From NCBI GenBank assembly GCA_022071965.1, contig JAJVIQ010000007.1, positions 62,001 to 126,000 on the forward strand: DNA of 64,000 nucleotides, read 5' to 3'. The notes beneath the pieces are model-generated. The model worked only from the letters and a program-made list of their open reading frames with translations. It made no database searches and was not told the origin of the DNA. Below are positions 37,013 through 47,685 of the stretch, in pieces. A program made the position numbers and the translations under genes. The first letter of the stretch is position 1. The number at the start of each line of letters is the position of its first letter. The stretch comes from Gammaproteobacteria bacterium (GTDB taxonomy: Bacteria; Pseudomonadota; Gammaproteobacteria; JAJPIJ01).

Positions 37013-37918
37013 GTGTCCCAGCTCAGTCCAGCCCTAAGCGTCTCCTGGCGCGATTATTACGAACTCTGCAAGCCGCGCGTGGTGGCGCTCATCGTCTTCA
37101 CCGCGGTGGTCGGGATGTTCCTGGCCACACCCGGAATGGTGCCGCCGGCCATCCTTACCTTCGGCACGCTGGGGATAGGGCTGGTGGCGTCCGCGGCGGC
37201 GGCCATCAATCACGTCGCCGACCACCGCATCGACGCGATCATGGTGCGTACGAAGTACCGCCCGCTGCCCCAGGGCGAGCTGAGCAGGCCCCAGGCGCTG
37301 GCCTTCGCGACCGGCATCGGCGTGCTCGGCATGACGCTGCTCATCGTTTTCGTCAACACCCTTACCGCGGTGCTGACGCTGCTCTCCCTGGTCGGATACG
37401 CGGTCATCTACACCCTTTATCTGAAGCGCGCCACGCCGCAGAACATCGTCATCGGCGGCGCGGCCGGCGCCGCGCCGCCGGTGCTCGGCTGGACCGCGGT
37501 CACCGGCAGCATCGACCCGCACGCGCTGCTGCTCTTCCTCATCGTCTTTGCTTGGACGCCGCCGCATTTCTGGGCCCTGGCCATCTATCGCCGCAATGAC
37601 TACGCCAAGGCCGATATTCCGATGCTTCCGATCACGCACGGCGTGGACTTCACGCGCATGCAGATCCTGCTGTACACCGTGATCCTGACCGTGGTCACCA
37701 TCCTGCCGTTTGCCACCTACATGTGCGGGTGGGTGTACCTCATCGGGGCGCTGGTGCTGGACGGCGTGTTTCTCTATTACGCCATTTGTATGCAATGGGA
37801 TCATGACGATCGCCTCGCGATGCGCATGTTCTGGTATTCGATCATCTACCTGATGGCGTTGTTCGCCGTGCTGTTCGTCGATCACTACGCGCCGCTGATA
37901 TACCCGCTGTTCGGCTGA
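37013..37918 (+). CDS. ctaB: Protoheme IX farnesyltransferase (heme O synthase)
   Basis: This 301-residue UbiA-superfamily membrane prenyltransferase has about nine helices and the first aspartate-rich motif [21 protein letters not shown] near residues 64-84. It has the typical N-terminus [24 protein letters not shown]. It farnesylates heme B to heme O for the heme-copper oxidase. Initiation is at GTG (37013). A homologue of the next enzyme, heme A synthase, is not adjacent, so heme A versus heme O use by this oxidase is open. Confidence 0.96.
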   Translation: MSQLSPALSVSWRDYYELCKPRVVALIVFTAVVGMFLATPGMVPPAILTFGTLGIGLVASAAAAINHVADHRIDAIMVRTKYRPLPQGELSRPQALAFATGIGVLGMTLLIVFVNTLTAVLTLLSLVGYAVIYTLYLKRATPQNIVIGGAAGAAPPVLGWTAVTGSIDPHALLLFLIVFAWTPPHFWALAIYRRNDYAKADIPMLPITHGVDFTRMQILLYTVILTVVTILPFATYMCGWVYLIGALVLDGVFLYYAICMQWDHDDRLAMRMFWYSIIYLMALFAVLFVDHYAPLIYPLFG

Positions 37919-37962
37919 TCGCCGCGGGCGTGGGCTGGTTCCGTGACCCTCCGTGAGATTCC

Positions 37963-38811
37963 ATGAGCGGCAGCGGCGGCGGAGAGAGAGCTGCCTCGGC
38001 CGCATCCCCCGGCCACCCGGCGCACGCCGAGATGCGCCGCGCTGCGCATTCGGCGCTGCTGATCACCGTTCCGGAAGAAAAGGTCGCGAGGGTCGGCGAG
38101 ATCGGCTCGGCCTGCGCTGCCGCCGGCCTCAGCCTGGATACCCAGGCAACGCTGCCGGCCGTCATCGAGCCGGGTCGGCCTGCGCGCCCGCTTCTGGTCG
38201 AGGCGCGCGGCGTGCCGCGACGCAAACTGGCCTCGACCGAGGGACGCGCCGCGCTCATACACGCGCTGGCCCACATCGAGTTCAACGCGATCAATCTGGC
38301 GCTGGACGCCGTCGCGCGATTCGGGGGTCTGCCGCCGCAGTACTACCTCGACTGGCTGCGGGTTGCCGGCGAGGAAGCCCATCACTACACGCTGCTCGCC
38401 TCACACCTGAGAACCCTCGGCTACGCCTACGGGGATTTCCCGGCGCATAACGGCCTGTGGGAGGCGGCTGCGAAGACTGCCGGTGACGTGCTGGCAAGGA
38501 TGGGACTGGTACCGCGCATCCTGGAGGCGCGGGGCCTGGACGTCACGCCCGGCATACAGAGGAAACTGCGGCAGGCCGGAGACGAGGCAGGTGCGGCGAT
38601 CCTCGACATCATCCTGCGCGATGAGGTCGGCCACGTCGCCACTGGCAATCACTGGTACAGATATCTGTGCGCGTCGAGGGGCGAGCCGCCCGAGGCGACC
38701 TTCGCGCGCCTGCTCCAGGAGTACGCAGTCCCCCCGCCTCATCCGCCGTTCAACGAGGCGGCGCGCCTGCATGCCGGGTTCAGCGTGGAGGAACTGGCCG
38801 CCTGGAGCTGA
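37963..38811 (+). CDS. DUF455 family ferritin-like protein
   Basis: This 282-residue protein has the DUF455 signature: HALAHIEFNAINLALDAVARF near residue 105, WLRVAGEEAHHYTLLASHL near 130, PRILEARGLDVTPG near 186 and ILRDEVGHVATGNHWYRYLC near 222. The Glu, EXXH and His positions look like a di-iron ferritin-like four-helix bundle. Some relatives are annotated as rRNA/tRNA-processing or MiaE-like, but no activity is established to my knowledge. The first 24 residues are low complexity and may not be the true N-terminus. It converges with rpoH across 37 bp. Confidence 0.85.
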   Translation: MSGSGGGERAASAASPGHPAHAEMRRAAHSALLITVPEEKVARVGEIGSACAAAGLSLDTQATLPAVIEPGRPARPLLVEARGVPRRKLASTEGRAALIHALAHIEFNAINLALDAVARFGGLPPQYYLDWLRVAGEEAHHYTLLASHLRTLGYAYGDFPAHNGLWEAAAKTAGDVLARMGLVPRILEARGLDVTPGIQRKLRQAGDEAGAAILDIILRDEVGHVATGNHWYRYLCASRGEPPEATFARLLQEYAVPPPHPPFNEAARLHAGFSVEELAAWS

Positions 38812-38848
38812 TCGGCGCCGGGGCGGTACTGCGCCGGCAGCCGGCGTG

Positions 38849-39733
<885 letters not shown>

Positions 39734-39782
39734 GTCATTTTCTCCGGCTGGTGGCCCGTGGATATGGTCACGTATATCGATT

Positions 39783-39809
39783 CTAGCACTCAGTATTAGA
39801 GAGTGCTAA
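39783..39809 (-). promoter_or_regulatory. CIRCE (HrcA operator)-like element with embedded rpoH promoter
   Basis: Read on the plus strand the arms are CTAGCACTC and GAGTGCTAA with a 9-nt spacer, against the CIRCE consensus TTAGCACTC-N9-GAGTGCTAA: one mismatch in 18. On the rpoH strand, TTAGCA (-35-like, four of six) and TAGAAT (-10-like, five of six) are 18 bp apart and overlap the element. HrcA bound here would block the promoter. hrcA is not in the window. Confidence 0.85.
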
Positions 39810-40126
39810 GCGCCCCGGGTTCACTGCCCGGCTACGGCCGCCACGCGGCAGCGCGGAACCCGGTTCCAATCCACCCGCCAGGGTGACCAGGCGGTTGTCG
39901 ACGCGCGACGGGCGGAGGCCGCTCTCGAGCGGGCGGAACGCGTAGCGCGAGAGCTCGAGGCGTTGACCGTGGCAGGTGACGAGTCTGGGTTCATCGTCAA
40001 CGAAGAAGGGCGGCCGGCCCGGTACCGCACCATACCGGATCGAGCCCGCGGGCCGCGCGTGCGTAGGTGGTCACTTCCGCCATGCTCGGCCCGTGCTCGA
40101 TCACCAGGATGCGCCCACGCAGGGCC
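39810..40126. other. Gene-free stretch between rpoH promoter and valS
   Basis: No gene is recognised. One plus-strand frame (about 39840-40070) translates to a moderately gene-like charged peptide (ARRAEAALERAERVARELEA, then ESGFIVNEEGRPARYRTIPD) but has no convincing start or family and is called only as a possible remnant. No terminator for valS with a U-run is evident. Confidence 0.4.
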
Positions 40127-42904
40127 TTACCGCCCGGTCATGAGCTCGATCCTGGCCAGTTGTTCCTGCAGCTTGGCGAGCGCCGAGGCGAGCTCCTCGG
40201 CGCGTGTCCTCTCCCTGGCGACCACGTCCGCCGGAGCCCGCGCCACGTAGTTTTGGTTGGCCAGCTTCGCCTGGGCGCGCACAAGTTCCGCCTGCTTCGC
40301 GTCACGCTGCTTGGACAGACGCCTGACCTCTGCGGCCGGGTCGATGAGATCGGCGAGGGGGATCAGGACGGTGGTTTCGCCGGCGAGCGCCGGTGCCGCT
40401 TCCGGCGCATCGCCGGCAACCTCACTGATCGAGCCGACACGCGCCAGAGCGCGGATGAAGGGCGCCGCCGACCGCCGCCACGCCCATTCCGCCGCGTTGC
40501 CGCCCTGCACCAGCACCGGCAACGGCCTGGCCGGGGAGATGTTCATCTCCGAGCGTATGCGCCGCACGCCGAGGATGAAGGCCTTGACCCATTCAATCTG
40601 GCGCAACGCGTCGCTGTCGACGGCGGACTGCTCGAAGCGCGGGAACGGCTGCAGCATGACGGTCTCGCCGGTGACACCGGCCAGCGGCGCGACCCGCTGC
40701 CAGATCTCCTCCGTGATGTACGGCATGATCGGATGCGCGAGCCGCAGCAGGGTCTCGAGAGTGCGCACCAGCGTCTGCCGGGTGCCGGCCTTCTCCGCCT
40801 CGCCGGCCTGCGCATCGGTCAGGATCACCTTCGAGAATTCCAGATACCAGTCGCAGAACTCGTCCCACACGAACTCGTAAATGGCCTGCGCGGCGAGATC
40901 GAAGCGATAGCCGGTGACATGCTCGATGACGGCGGCGATCGCGTGCTGCAGGCGCGAGCCGATCCAGCGTTCCGCGAGCCCGAGGCGGGGCGCACCGTGC
41001 CGGAGACTCGCCTCCTGACCCTCCAGCGACATGAGCACGTAGCGGGAGGCGTTCCATAGCTTGTTGCAGAAATTACGGTAGCCTTCGATGCGCTTGACGT
41101 CGAAGCGGATGTCCCTGCCCTGGGTGGCCAGCGCCGCGAAGGTGAATCGCAGCGCGTCCGTCCCGTAGGCGGCGATGCCTTCCGGGAATTCCCTGCGGGT
41201 GGCCTTTTCGATCTTCGGCGCGTCCTGGGGCTTCATCAGCCCGGAGATGCGCTTGGCGACCAGGCCCTCGAGCCCGATGCCGTCGATGAGGTCGATGGGG
41301 TCCAGGATGTTGCCCTTGGACTTCGACATCTTGTGGCCTTCCGCATCGCGCACCAGGCCGTGGATGTAGACCTCGCGGAACGGCACCTCGCCCATGAACT
41401 TCATGCCCATCATGATCATCCGCGCCACCCAGAAGAAGATGATGTCGAAACCGGTGACCAGGACGCTGGTGGGATAATAGGTCTTCAGTTCCGCGGTCCG
41501 CTGTGGCCAGCCGAGCGTCGAGAACGGCCACAGCGCCGAGGAAAACCAGGTGTCAAGCACGTCCTCGTCCTGCTTCAGCGCGAGCGTGGCGGGCAGTTTG
41601 TATCTGGCTCGAACCTCCTCCTCGTTACGGCCCACGTAAGCGGTGCCGTCCTCGTCGTACCATGCAGGAATGCGATGGCCCCACCACAGCTGCCTGCTGA
41701 TGCACCAGTCCTGGATGTTCTTCATCCACTCGAAGTAGGTCTTGCTCCAGTTCTGCGGCACGAAGCGCACGCGGCCGTCCTCCACGGCCTTGATCGCCGC
41801 GGCCGCGAGCGGCTCGACGCGCACGTACCACTGATCGGTGAGATAGGGCTCGATGACGGCGTTCGAGCGATCACCCCGCGGCACCTTGAGCCTGTGTGGT
41901 TCGATCTTCTCGATGTATCCCTGCGCCTCGAGGTCGGCAAGTATCTGCTTGCGCGCCTTGAAGCGATCCATGCCGCGATACCGTTCGGGTGCCTCGTCGT
42001 TGATGGCCGCATCGGGCGTGAAGACGTTGATGAGCGGCAGGCCGTGGCGTTGGCCGACCGCGTAGTCGTTGAAATCGTGCGCCGGCGTGATCTTCACGCA
42101 GCCGGTGCCGAACAGCGGGTCCACGTACTCGTCGGCGATGATCGGCAGTGTACGGCCGGTGAGCGGCAGTTCCACCCGCCGGCCGATGAGGCGCTGATAG
42201 CGCTCGTCGTCGGGATGAACGGCGACGGCCGCGTCGCCGAGCATGGTCTCCGGGCGCGTGGTCGCCACGACCAGGTGCCCGCCGCCGCCGGCAAGCGGAT
42301 AACGCAGATGCCACAGGCTGCCATTCTCCTCCTCGGCGAGCACCTCGAGATCGGAGATGGCCGTGTGCAGGACCGGGTCCCAGTTGACGAGCCGCTGCCC
42401 GCGGTACACGAGCCCCTCATCGTAAAGGCGTACGAAGACCTCGGTGACCGCCTGCGAGAGGCCTTCGTCCATGGTGAAGCGATCGCGGGACCAGTCCAGC
42501 GAGGAGCCGAGGCGGCGCAGCTGGCGGGCGATGGTGCTGCCGGACTGCTCCTTCCATTTCCACACCCGCGCGACGAAGGCCTCGCGGCCGAGTTCGTGGC
42601 GGGATTTTCCCTCCAGCGCGAGCTGTCTCTCGACCACCATCTGCGTGGCGATGCCGGCATGGTCGGTGCCCGGCTGCCACAACGTGTCGCGGCCGCTCAT
42701 CCGATGGTAGCGCGTGAGCGCATCCATGATCGTGTTGTTGAACGCATGGCCCATGTGCAGGGTGCCGGTGACGTTCGGTGGCGGCAGCATGATACAGAAC
42801 GGGGCGGCCGCGTCGCCGGCGCCGCCGGCCTTGAAATACCCGCGCTCTTCCCAGCGCGCCGCCCAGGTCTGCTCGATCTGTGTTGGGTCGTAGGTCTTGT
42901 CCAT
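40127..42904 (-). CDS. valS: Valyl-tRNA synthetase
   Basis: This 925-residue class Ia synthetase has the ATP-site motifs [17 protein letters not shown] (HMGH, near residue 45) and [10 protein letters not shown] (near 525). The editing CP1 domain lies between them, with an anticodon-binding helical domain and a C-terminal coiled coil (about 860-925, [16 protein letters not shown]). It charges tRNA-Val and edits threonine. The length is normal for gammaproteobacteria. holC and pepA lie a little upstream, as in E. coli, but here a gene of unknown function and a 321-bp gap separate valS from holC. Confidence 0.97.
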   Translation of the reverse strand: MDKTYDPTQIEQTWAARWEERGYFKAGGAGDAAAPFCIMLPPPNVTGTLHMGHAFNNTIMDALTRYHRMSGRDTLWQPGTDHAGIATQMVVERQLALEGKSRHELGREAFVARVWKWKEQSGSTIARQLRRLGSSLDWSRDRFTMDEGLSQAVTEVFVRLYDEGLVYRGQRLVNWDPVLHTAISDLEVLAEEENGSLWHLRYPLAGGGGHLVVATTRPETMLGDAAVAVHPDDERYQRLIGRRVELPLTGRTLPIIADEYVDPLFGTGCVKITPAHDFNDYAVGQRHGLPLINVFTPDAAINDEAPERYRGMDRFKARKQILADLEAQGYIEKIEPHRLKVPRGDRSNAVIEPYLTDQWYVRVEPLAAAAIKAVEDGRVRFVPQNWSKTYFEWMKNIQDWCISRQLWWGHRIPAWYDEDGTAYVGRNEEEVRARYKLPATLALKQDEDVLDTWFSSALWPFSTLGWPQRTAELKTYYPTSVLVTGFDIIFFWVARMIMMGMKFMGEVPFREVYIHGLVRDAEGHKMSKSKGNILDPIDLIDGIGLEGLVAKRISGLMKPQDAPKIEKATRREFPEGIAAYGTDALRFTFAALATQGRDIRFDVKRIEGYRNFCNKLWNASRYVLMSLEGQEASLRHGAPRLGLAERWIGSRLQHAIAAVIEHVTGYRFDLAAQAIYEFVWDEFCDWYLEFSKVILTDAQAGEAEKAGTRQTLVRTLETLLRLAHPIMPYITEEIWQRVAPLAGVTGETVMLQPFPRFEQSAVDSDALRQIEWVKAFILGVRRIRSEMNISPARPLPVLVQGGNAAEWAWRRSAAPFIRALARVGSISEVAGDAPEAAPALAGETTVLIPLADLIDPAAEVRRLSKQRDAKQAELVRAQAKLANQNYVARAPADVVARERTRAEELASALAKLQEQLARIELMTGR

Positions 42905-43225
42905 GGTGCGAAGCGAGAAAGGCCGGCTGGCGTGGCGAGACGCAGAGGGTTGTCAGCCGCACCCGGCGGATGGGCCGGCGCGGCGGCCGCCCGGCCGAGT
43001 CGCCGTAGCGAATGGTAAGTGATCGGCGCGATCGCGTATACGAGCCGCGGGGCCGGCGGCGGAGATCGCGGGTGCCGGGGCTTCCCGCGCACCAATGACG
43101 TCACACCGGCGGGCCGTATGAGGCCGCGACACGCACAACGTCACCGGGGCGCCCCGCCCCGGTGAACGCTGGGCGAGGATCCCGCCGACCCGGGGGCAAC
43201 TCGGCGCCGCCCCGACCTGCGCGGG
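42905..43225. other. 321-bp gap between the unknown gene and valS
   Basis: Apart from the hairpin at 43142-43164 I see no gene. The translations are Arg/Pro/Ala-rich in all frames. The valS promoter must lie here or further upstream, but no clear -35/-10 pair stands out. Confidence 0.45.
43142..43164 (-). terminator. GC-rich hairpin, possible terminator of holC operon
   Basis: The perfect arms CACCGGGGCG and CGCCCCGGTG with loop CCC lie 62 bp after the stop of the unknown gene in the leftward transcript. No U-run follows on that strand, so it may need Rho or act as an RNA 3'-end stabiliser. Confidence 0.4.
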
Positions 43226-44008
43226 TCAGGGCGGATTCCCGTCCGGGTCCCCGACCTTCCGCTCAGGCTCCCGGCCGGCGCCTCCGGGGCATTGATGCTC
43301 GCGCGGCGCGGCCATCGCGAGAAGCTGCGATTCCGCGCGCGCCGCCATGCGCTGCTGCAGCGCCTCCTCGAGGTCGTGCCGGATCTGCTCGAGCCCCCGG
43401 CCGAGTATCGTCTCGAGTTCGCCTTTCAACTCCAGGTAAAAGGCGCTGCTGTCGCGGTCGGAGAGTCCGTAACGGCTCAGCATGTCGCCCATCGCCTGGG
43501 ACAGGGATATGCGCGGCGGCTCCCCGGCCCCTTCGGCCTCCGGCGATGATTCTGCGGCCGGCGCGCTCTCCTCGCCGCCCAGCAGCTCCTGGCCGAATTC
43601 CACCGTGAGGCGCTGACGGGCCGAGTCCGTGGCACGGCGCAGGCCGAGGTCGATAATCGTGTTCAGATCCGAGAGCAGCTCCTGCCGCAAGACATCGAGG
43701 TCCAGATCCTCCGGCAGGTCGTCCTCGTTCATGTAACGGGCGTCGTTCTCGAATTCATCGGTGGCGGGCGTTCCGAACAGGTCCAGGATCTCGGGCGCAC
43801 GGCCGTGCAGCGGTTCGTGCATGGGCATGGCGGCCAGCTCATCGCCGATCTCCTCGAACTCGGCCGGATCCACGATGGCGCCGGACACGAGCGCCTCTTC
43901 GTTCCTTTCGATCAGGCGATCGAGCAGTTCGACGGCCTCGGCCAGTCCGCGATATTCCGCGTTTGCGGCTGTCGGTGTCTCAGGATCGGGTTCAGGCAGC
44001 GTCGTCAT
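43226..44008 (-). CDS. Hypothetical protein between holC and valS
   Basis: This 260-residue acidic protein has no signal peptide, membrane helix or recognised domain. The N-terminal half is Glu/Asp-rich (EFEEIGDELAAMP, NEDDLPEDLDLDVL). A low-complexity Ala/Glu/Pro linker follows near residues 148-165. The C-terminal half contains predicted helix (YLELKGELETILGRGLEQ, then RHDLEEALQQRMAAR). The start overlaps the 3' end of holC by 17 bp, so it is co-translated with the polymerase III chi subunit gene. Coding statistics look genuine, but I do not recognise the family. A structural or scaffold role is possible; no function is claimed. Confidence 0.65.
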   Translation of the reverse strand: MTTLPEPDPETPTAANAEYRGLAEAVELLDRLIERNEEALVSGAIVDPAEFEEIGDELAAMPMHEPLHGRAPEILDLFGTPATDEFENDARYMNEDDLPEDLDLDVLRQELLSDLNTIIDLGLRRATDSARQRLTVEFGQELLGGEESAPAAESSPEAEGAGEPPRISLSQAMGDMLSRYGLSDRDSSAFYLELKGELETILGRGLEQIRHDLEEALQQRMAARAESQLLAMAAPREHQCPGGAGREPERKVGDPDGNPP

Positions 44009-44435
44009 CGCCTGAGATGTCGTGCGACTCGAGCGGATAACCCCGCTCCTTGTAGAACCGGAATCGCTCGCGGGCCATCGTGCGCGGCTCCGCCTGCGCG
44101 GGTACCACCTCCAGTACGCGCTCGAAACGGCTGAAGAACGACGGCACCGGGTGCGCGAGATTTATCATGACTTCGTGCTCCTCGGGCGCATCCTCGCCAC
44201 TGCCTATGAACAAGGTGATGTCCTCCGAGCGATCGGCGATCAGCGCATGCGGCAGGAAGCTCGTGTCCCGAAACGTCCACAACAGGTCGTCCAGCCGGCG
44301 GGCGTGCGTGTCGGAGGCGGCCAGGATGTAGACCCGGTGGCCCTGCCTCCACGCCTTCGCGGCGAGCTTGCATACCCAGCGATCGGCGTCGATCTTGCCA
44401 CTGGCGGGAAGCACGTGGAAGTCGATGCGGGTCAT
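43992..44435 (-). CDS. holC: DNA polymerase III subunit chi
   Basis: This 147-residue protein starts MTRIDFHVLPASGKIDADRW and contains GHRVYILAASDTHARRLDDLLW and FLPHALI segments, the HolC pattern. Chi bridges the clamp loader (through psi) and single-stranded-DNA-binding protein. Its ATG overlaps the pepA stop (ATGA), the usual pepA-holC coupling. The gene was sized from that overlap; a much longer frame through pepA is a shadow. Confidence 0.9.
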   Translation of the reverse strand: MTRIDFHVLPASGKIDADRWVCKLAAKAWRQGHRVYILAASDTHARRLDDLLWTFRDTSFLPHALIADRSEDITLFIGSGEDAPEEHEVMINLAHPVPSFFSRFERVLEVVPAQAEPRTMARERFRFYKERGYPLESHDISGDDDAA

Positions 44436-45946
44436 CGCGACCTGCCGGCGCGGTCGAGCAGGAACTGCGTGAGCAGCGGCACCGGTCGGCCGGTCGCGCC
44501 CTTCTGCTTGCCGGAGCGATAGGCGGTACCGGCGATGTCCAGGTGCGCCCATTGCAGTTTTCTGGCGAAGCGCGAGAGGAAACAGGCCGCCGTGATCGCG
44601 CCGCCCTCGCGGCCGCCGACGTTGGCCATATCGGCGAACGGGCTGTCCAATTGTGACTGGTACTCCTCCCAGAGCGGCAGCTGCCAGGCGCGGTCGCCGG
44701 CCGCCTGACCGGCGGCAAGCAGCGCGTCCGCCAGCGGCTGATGGTTCGAGAACAGGCCGGTGGCGTGGTTGCCGAGCGCGATGACGCAGGCGCCGGTGAG
44801 CGTGGCGATGTCCACGACTGTCTGCGGCGCGTATCTGCGTTCGATGTACGTGATCGCGTCGCAGAGTATCAGCCGCCCTTCGGCGTCGGTATTCAGGATC
44901 TCCACCGTCTGTCCCGAAAGGCTGGTGACGATATCGGCGGGCCGCGTCGCGTTTCCGCCCGGCATGTTCTCGACGGCGGGGATCGCCGCGACGACGTGCA
45001 GCGGCAGCTTCATCTCGGCCACGGCACTCATGGTGCCGAAGACGCTGGCTGCCCCGCACATGTCGAATTTCATCTCGTCCATGGCGGCGGCCGGCTTGAT
45101 GGAAATACCGCCGGTGTCGAAGGTCACGCCCTTGCCCACCAGCGCAATGGGCTTGCCGCTTCCGCGGGCGCCCTTGTATTCGAAGACGATGAGCCTTGGA
45201 GGCTGGTGACTGCCACGCGCCACGGCCAGCAGTGTATGCATGCCCAGGCGTCGCATCTGCGCCGCCTCGAGCACGCTGACCTTCAGCGAGCGGTGCCGGC
45301 GCGCCAATTCCTTCGCCCGATTCGCGAGATAGGTCGGATGGCAGATATTGGGCGGGGTGTTGGCGAGATCCTTGGCGAGATCGATCCCGTTTGCGATGGC
45401 CGCACCGTCGTGCAGTGCGCGCTCCGCGGCGGGGAGCTGCCGCGCCTCGTCGATAGCCAGGGTCATGCGCTTCAGGGAGGGCGCGCGGCCGCTGCGCTTG
45501 GACTTGAAGTCGTCGAAGCGATATCGGGCCTCGCGCGTTGCCTCGACCGCCAGGCGGACCTTCCAGTAGACCTCGAGGTCCGGTACCGGCAGGTCGGAGA
45601 GGAAGCTCACCACCTCGCTGCTGCCCGTTTCCATCAAGCGGGCCGCGGCGGCGGCCAGCACCCGGCGATACCTGGCGTCGGTCAGTTCGCGCGCCACGCC
45701 GCAACCGACGACGAGTACGCGCTGGGCGGGCACGTTATCCAGCGCCTGCAGGAGCAGGGTCTGCCCGATCCTCCCCTCGATGTCGCCGCGTCGGACGATG
45801 GCGCGCAGTTGTCCGCGGCTGGCGCGATCGAGTTCGGTGGCGGCATGGGTGAGCTTGTCGTTCTCGAATACTCCGACGACGAGACAGCCGCTGCGCGTTC
45901 CTGCGCCCAGGCCGCTTTTCGCGGCGATCCGGATGGAGCTGGTCAT
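44432..45946 (-). CDS. pepA: Leucyl aminopeptidase (M17)
   Basis: This 504-residue M17 peptidase has the family signature NTDAEGRLIL near residue 350. Metal ligands appear in KGVTFDTGGISIKPAAAMDEMKFDMCG near 270-296 and in the signature itself. It cleaves N-terminal residues from peptides and, in E. coli, also binds DNA in Xer recombination and carAB control. It is divergent from lptG, with a 100-bp gap, and coupled to holC downstream. The N-terminal domain (about 1-170) is variable, as is normal in the family. Confidence 0.96.
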   Translation of the reverse strand: MTSSIRIAAKSGLGAGTRSGCLVVGVFENDKLTHAATELDRASRGQLRAIVRRGDIEGRIGQTLLLQALDNVPAQRVLVVGCGVARELTDARYRRVLAAAAARLMETGSSEVVSFLSDLPVPDLEVYWKVRLAVEATREARYRFDDFKSKRSGRAPSLKRMTLAIDEARQLPAAERALHDGAAIANGIDLAKDLANTPPNICHPTYLANRAKELARRHRSLKVSVLEAAQMRRLGMHTLLAVARGSHQPPRLIVFEYKGARGSGKPIALVGKGVTFDTGGISIKPAAAMDEMKFDMCGAASVFGTMSAVAEMKLPLHVVAAIPAVENMPGGNATRPADIVTSLSGQTVEILNTDAEGRLILCDAITYIERRYAPQTVVDIATLTGACVIALGNHATGLFSNHQPLADALLAAGQAAGDRAWQLPLWEEYQSQLDSPFADMANVGGREGGAITAACFLSRFARKLQWAHLDIAGTAYRSGKQKGATGRPVPLLTQFLLDRAGRSR

Positions 45947-46046
45947 GAGTTGTGAGGCCTGCTTTCCCGTATGAATGTTATGATCGCGACGATACGGACA
46001 AGTCTATTCGTTTCACCATTTCGGCGCAAAACACCCGCGGCAGGAC

Positions 46047-47111
46047 ATGCGCACACTCGATCGATACCTCGGCCGGACCGTGATCGCGGCGGCGGTGACC
46101 GTGACGGTGGCGCTGGTCGCCGCCTTCACGTTCTTTGCCTTTCTCGACGAGCTGAACGACGTCGGCAAGGGCGGCTACACCGTGCTGGGCGCCTTGCAGT
46201 TCGTGCTGCTTCGAATGCCGGCGCTGACCTACCAGCTGTTTCCCATCGCGGCGCTCATCGGCGCCCTGCTCGGGCTCGGCACCCTGGTCGCCAACGGCGA
46301 GATGGTCGCGATACGGGCGGCCGGGGTCTCGCTGGGCAGAACGATCGTTGCGGTCATGAAATCCGCCCTGCTGCTGATGGTGGCGGCGATGCTCATCGGG
46401 GAGTTCGTCGCGCCCCGGACCGAGCAGTTCGCGCGCAATTTCCGATCGCTCGCGCTCTCCGATCAGATCGCGCTGCGTACTCGGAACGGCTTCTGGGCCC
46501 GCGACGGCAACAGTTTCATCAACATCCGCACGGTGCTCCCCGGGGATCGGGTCGAGAACATCTACATCTACGAGTTCGACGACCACAGCAACCTGCGCGT
46601 GAGCACCTACGCCAAGTCGGCGCAGTACAGGGACAAGCAATGGCTGCTCTTCGACATCAAGCAGACGACGTTCGAGGACGATGAAATACACGTGCGGCGG
46701 ATTGCGCGGGCGGCCTGGGAATCGCTGCTCCGGCCGGAGCTCATAGGCATGGTCGTGATCGATCCCAACAATCTTTCGATGTGGGATCTCACGAATTACG
46801 TCCGCTACCTGCACCAGAACAGCCAGAATGCGCAGCGCTACGTGCAGGCGCTCTGGACGAAGATGGTCTACCCGCTGGCCACGGGGGCGATGGTGTTTCT
46901 GGCCGTGCCGCTGGTGTTCGCGTCGGCGCGCATGAGCACCGTGGGCGGGCGTATCGTCGTCGGTTCACTCGTTGGCATCACGTTTCACATCGTCAACCAG
47001 GCGGCAGGCCACCTGGGGGTGGTATTCGACCTGAGCCCGGTCATCAGCGTGCTGGGGCCGACCCTGGTCATCGTGCTGGGCGGTATTCTGCTGCTGCGCC
47101 GCGTCACCTGA
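46047..47111 (+). CDS. lptG: LPS export ABC transporter permease LptG
   Basis: This 354-residue permease begins with the LptG pattern LDRYLGRTVI, then VDELxDVGKG-like FLDELNDVGKGGYTVLGAL near residue 30. YQLFPIAALIGALLGLGTL and a coupling-helix region NGEMVAIRAAGVSL follow near 65-100. A periplasmic beta-jellyroll region lies in the middle (about 130-260) and the C-terminal helices follow. With LptF and LptB2C it extracts LPS from the inner membrane. The segment GFWARDGNSFINIRTV is LptG-like rather than LptF-like. In the usual pepA-lptF-lptG order lptF precedes it; here lptF is missing and lptG directly follows the divergent pepA promoter region. Confidence 0.93.
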   Translation: MRTLDRYLGRTVIAAAVTVTVALVAAFTFFAFLDELNDVGKGGYTVLGALQFVLLRMPALTYQLFPIAALIGALLGLGTLVANGEMVAIRAAGVSLGRTIVAVMKSALLLMVAAMLIGEFVAPRTEQFARNFRSLALSDQIALRTRNGFWARDGNSFINIRTVLPGDRVENIYIYEFDDHSNLRVSTYAKSAQYRDKQWLLFDIKQTTFEDDEIHVRRIARAAWESLLRPELIGMVVIDPNNLSMWDLTNYVRYLHQNSQNAQRYVQALWTKMVYPLATGAMVFLAVPLVFASARMSTVGGRIVVGSLVGITFHIVNQAAGHLGVVFDLSPVISVLGPTLVIVLGGILLLRRVT

Positions 47112-47113
47112 GT

Positions 47114-47641
47114 TCAGGCTGCCGGCGGCCGCGCTCCCGGGCGCGGCAGCACGCGAAGTCGCGTACCGGAGAGGCGGTCGTGCCACGCGAGACGTTCGGC
47201 GTCGGTCAGGCTCCACAGAAATCCGGCTCCGAGCGCCAACCATGACAGCGACGCGGCAATGAAGCGTGCGCTTGCCCGTCCCCAACCGGGCGACCGACCG
47301 TCGGCGGTCTGCACCACGAGCCTCCAGCTCTTCATTCCCAGTGTCTGGCCGCCCTTCGTCCACTGCAGCGTGAAGTAGAGGTAGGCGGCGGCAACGAGCG
47401 CGGACGTCAGCAGGCGATTGTGCGGCGGGCGGATCTCCTCCCCGCCGGCGATTCCGACCCCTGCCAGACCGATGCACCACCAGACCGCGCACAATAGCAG
47501 CGTGTCGTAGGTAATGGCGCCGAGACGCCGCCAAAGTGTGGCGCCCGGCAGGGTACCGGCGGACGCCGCAACCGCGACGTCGTTCGACCTCTGTCGTATC
47601 TTCGGGGCGCCAGGAGGGGTTTGAACTTGCACGGGTCCCAT
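47114..47641 (-). CDS. RDD family membrane protein
   Basis: This 175-residue protein has the RDD domain: RRLGAITYDTLLLCAVWWCIGL near residues 38-59, LLTSALVAAAYLYFTLQWTKGGQTLGMKSWRLVV near 80-113 and a third hydrophobic segment with WHDRLSGTRL near 153-162. The function is unknown; members are sometimes linked to ion or osmolyte transport. It converges on lptG with a 2-bp gap, a neighbourhood frequent in gammaproteobacteria. The first 30 residues are low complexity. Confidence 0.85.
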   Translation of the reverse strand: MGPVQVQTPPGAPKIRQRSNDVAVAASAGTLPGATLWRRLGAITYDTLLLCAVWWCIGLAGVGIAGGEEIRPPHNRLLTSALVAAAYLYFTLQWTKGGQTLGMKSWRLVVQTADGRSPGWGRASARFIAASLSWLALGAGFLWSLTDAERLAWHDRLSGTRLRVLPRPGARPPAA

Positions 47642-47685
47642 GTTCTAAACTTTCGAGAGGGCGAACGGGCCGGAGCGCTGCGTCC

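Noticed and set aside
39845-39880. tRNA-like T-arm (GGTTCCAATCC)
   Set aside because: No acceptor stem, D-arm or anticodon arm can be folded around it, and the invariant purine of the T-loop is C.
46047-47111. Identification of the gene as lptF
   Set aside because: The N-terminal LDRYLGRT, the DELNDVGKGGY segment and the GFWARDGNSF segment are LptG features; LptF lacks them.
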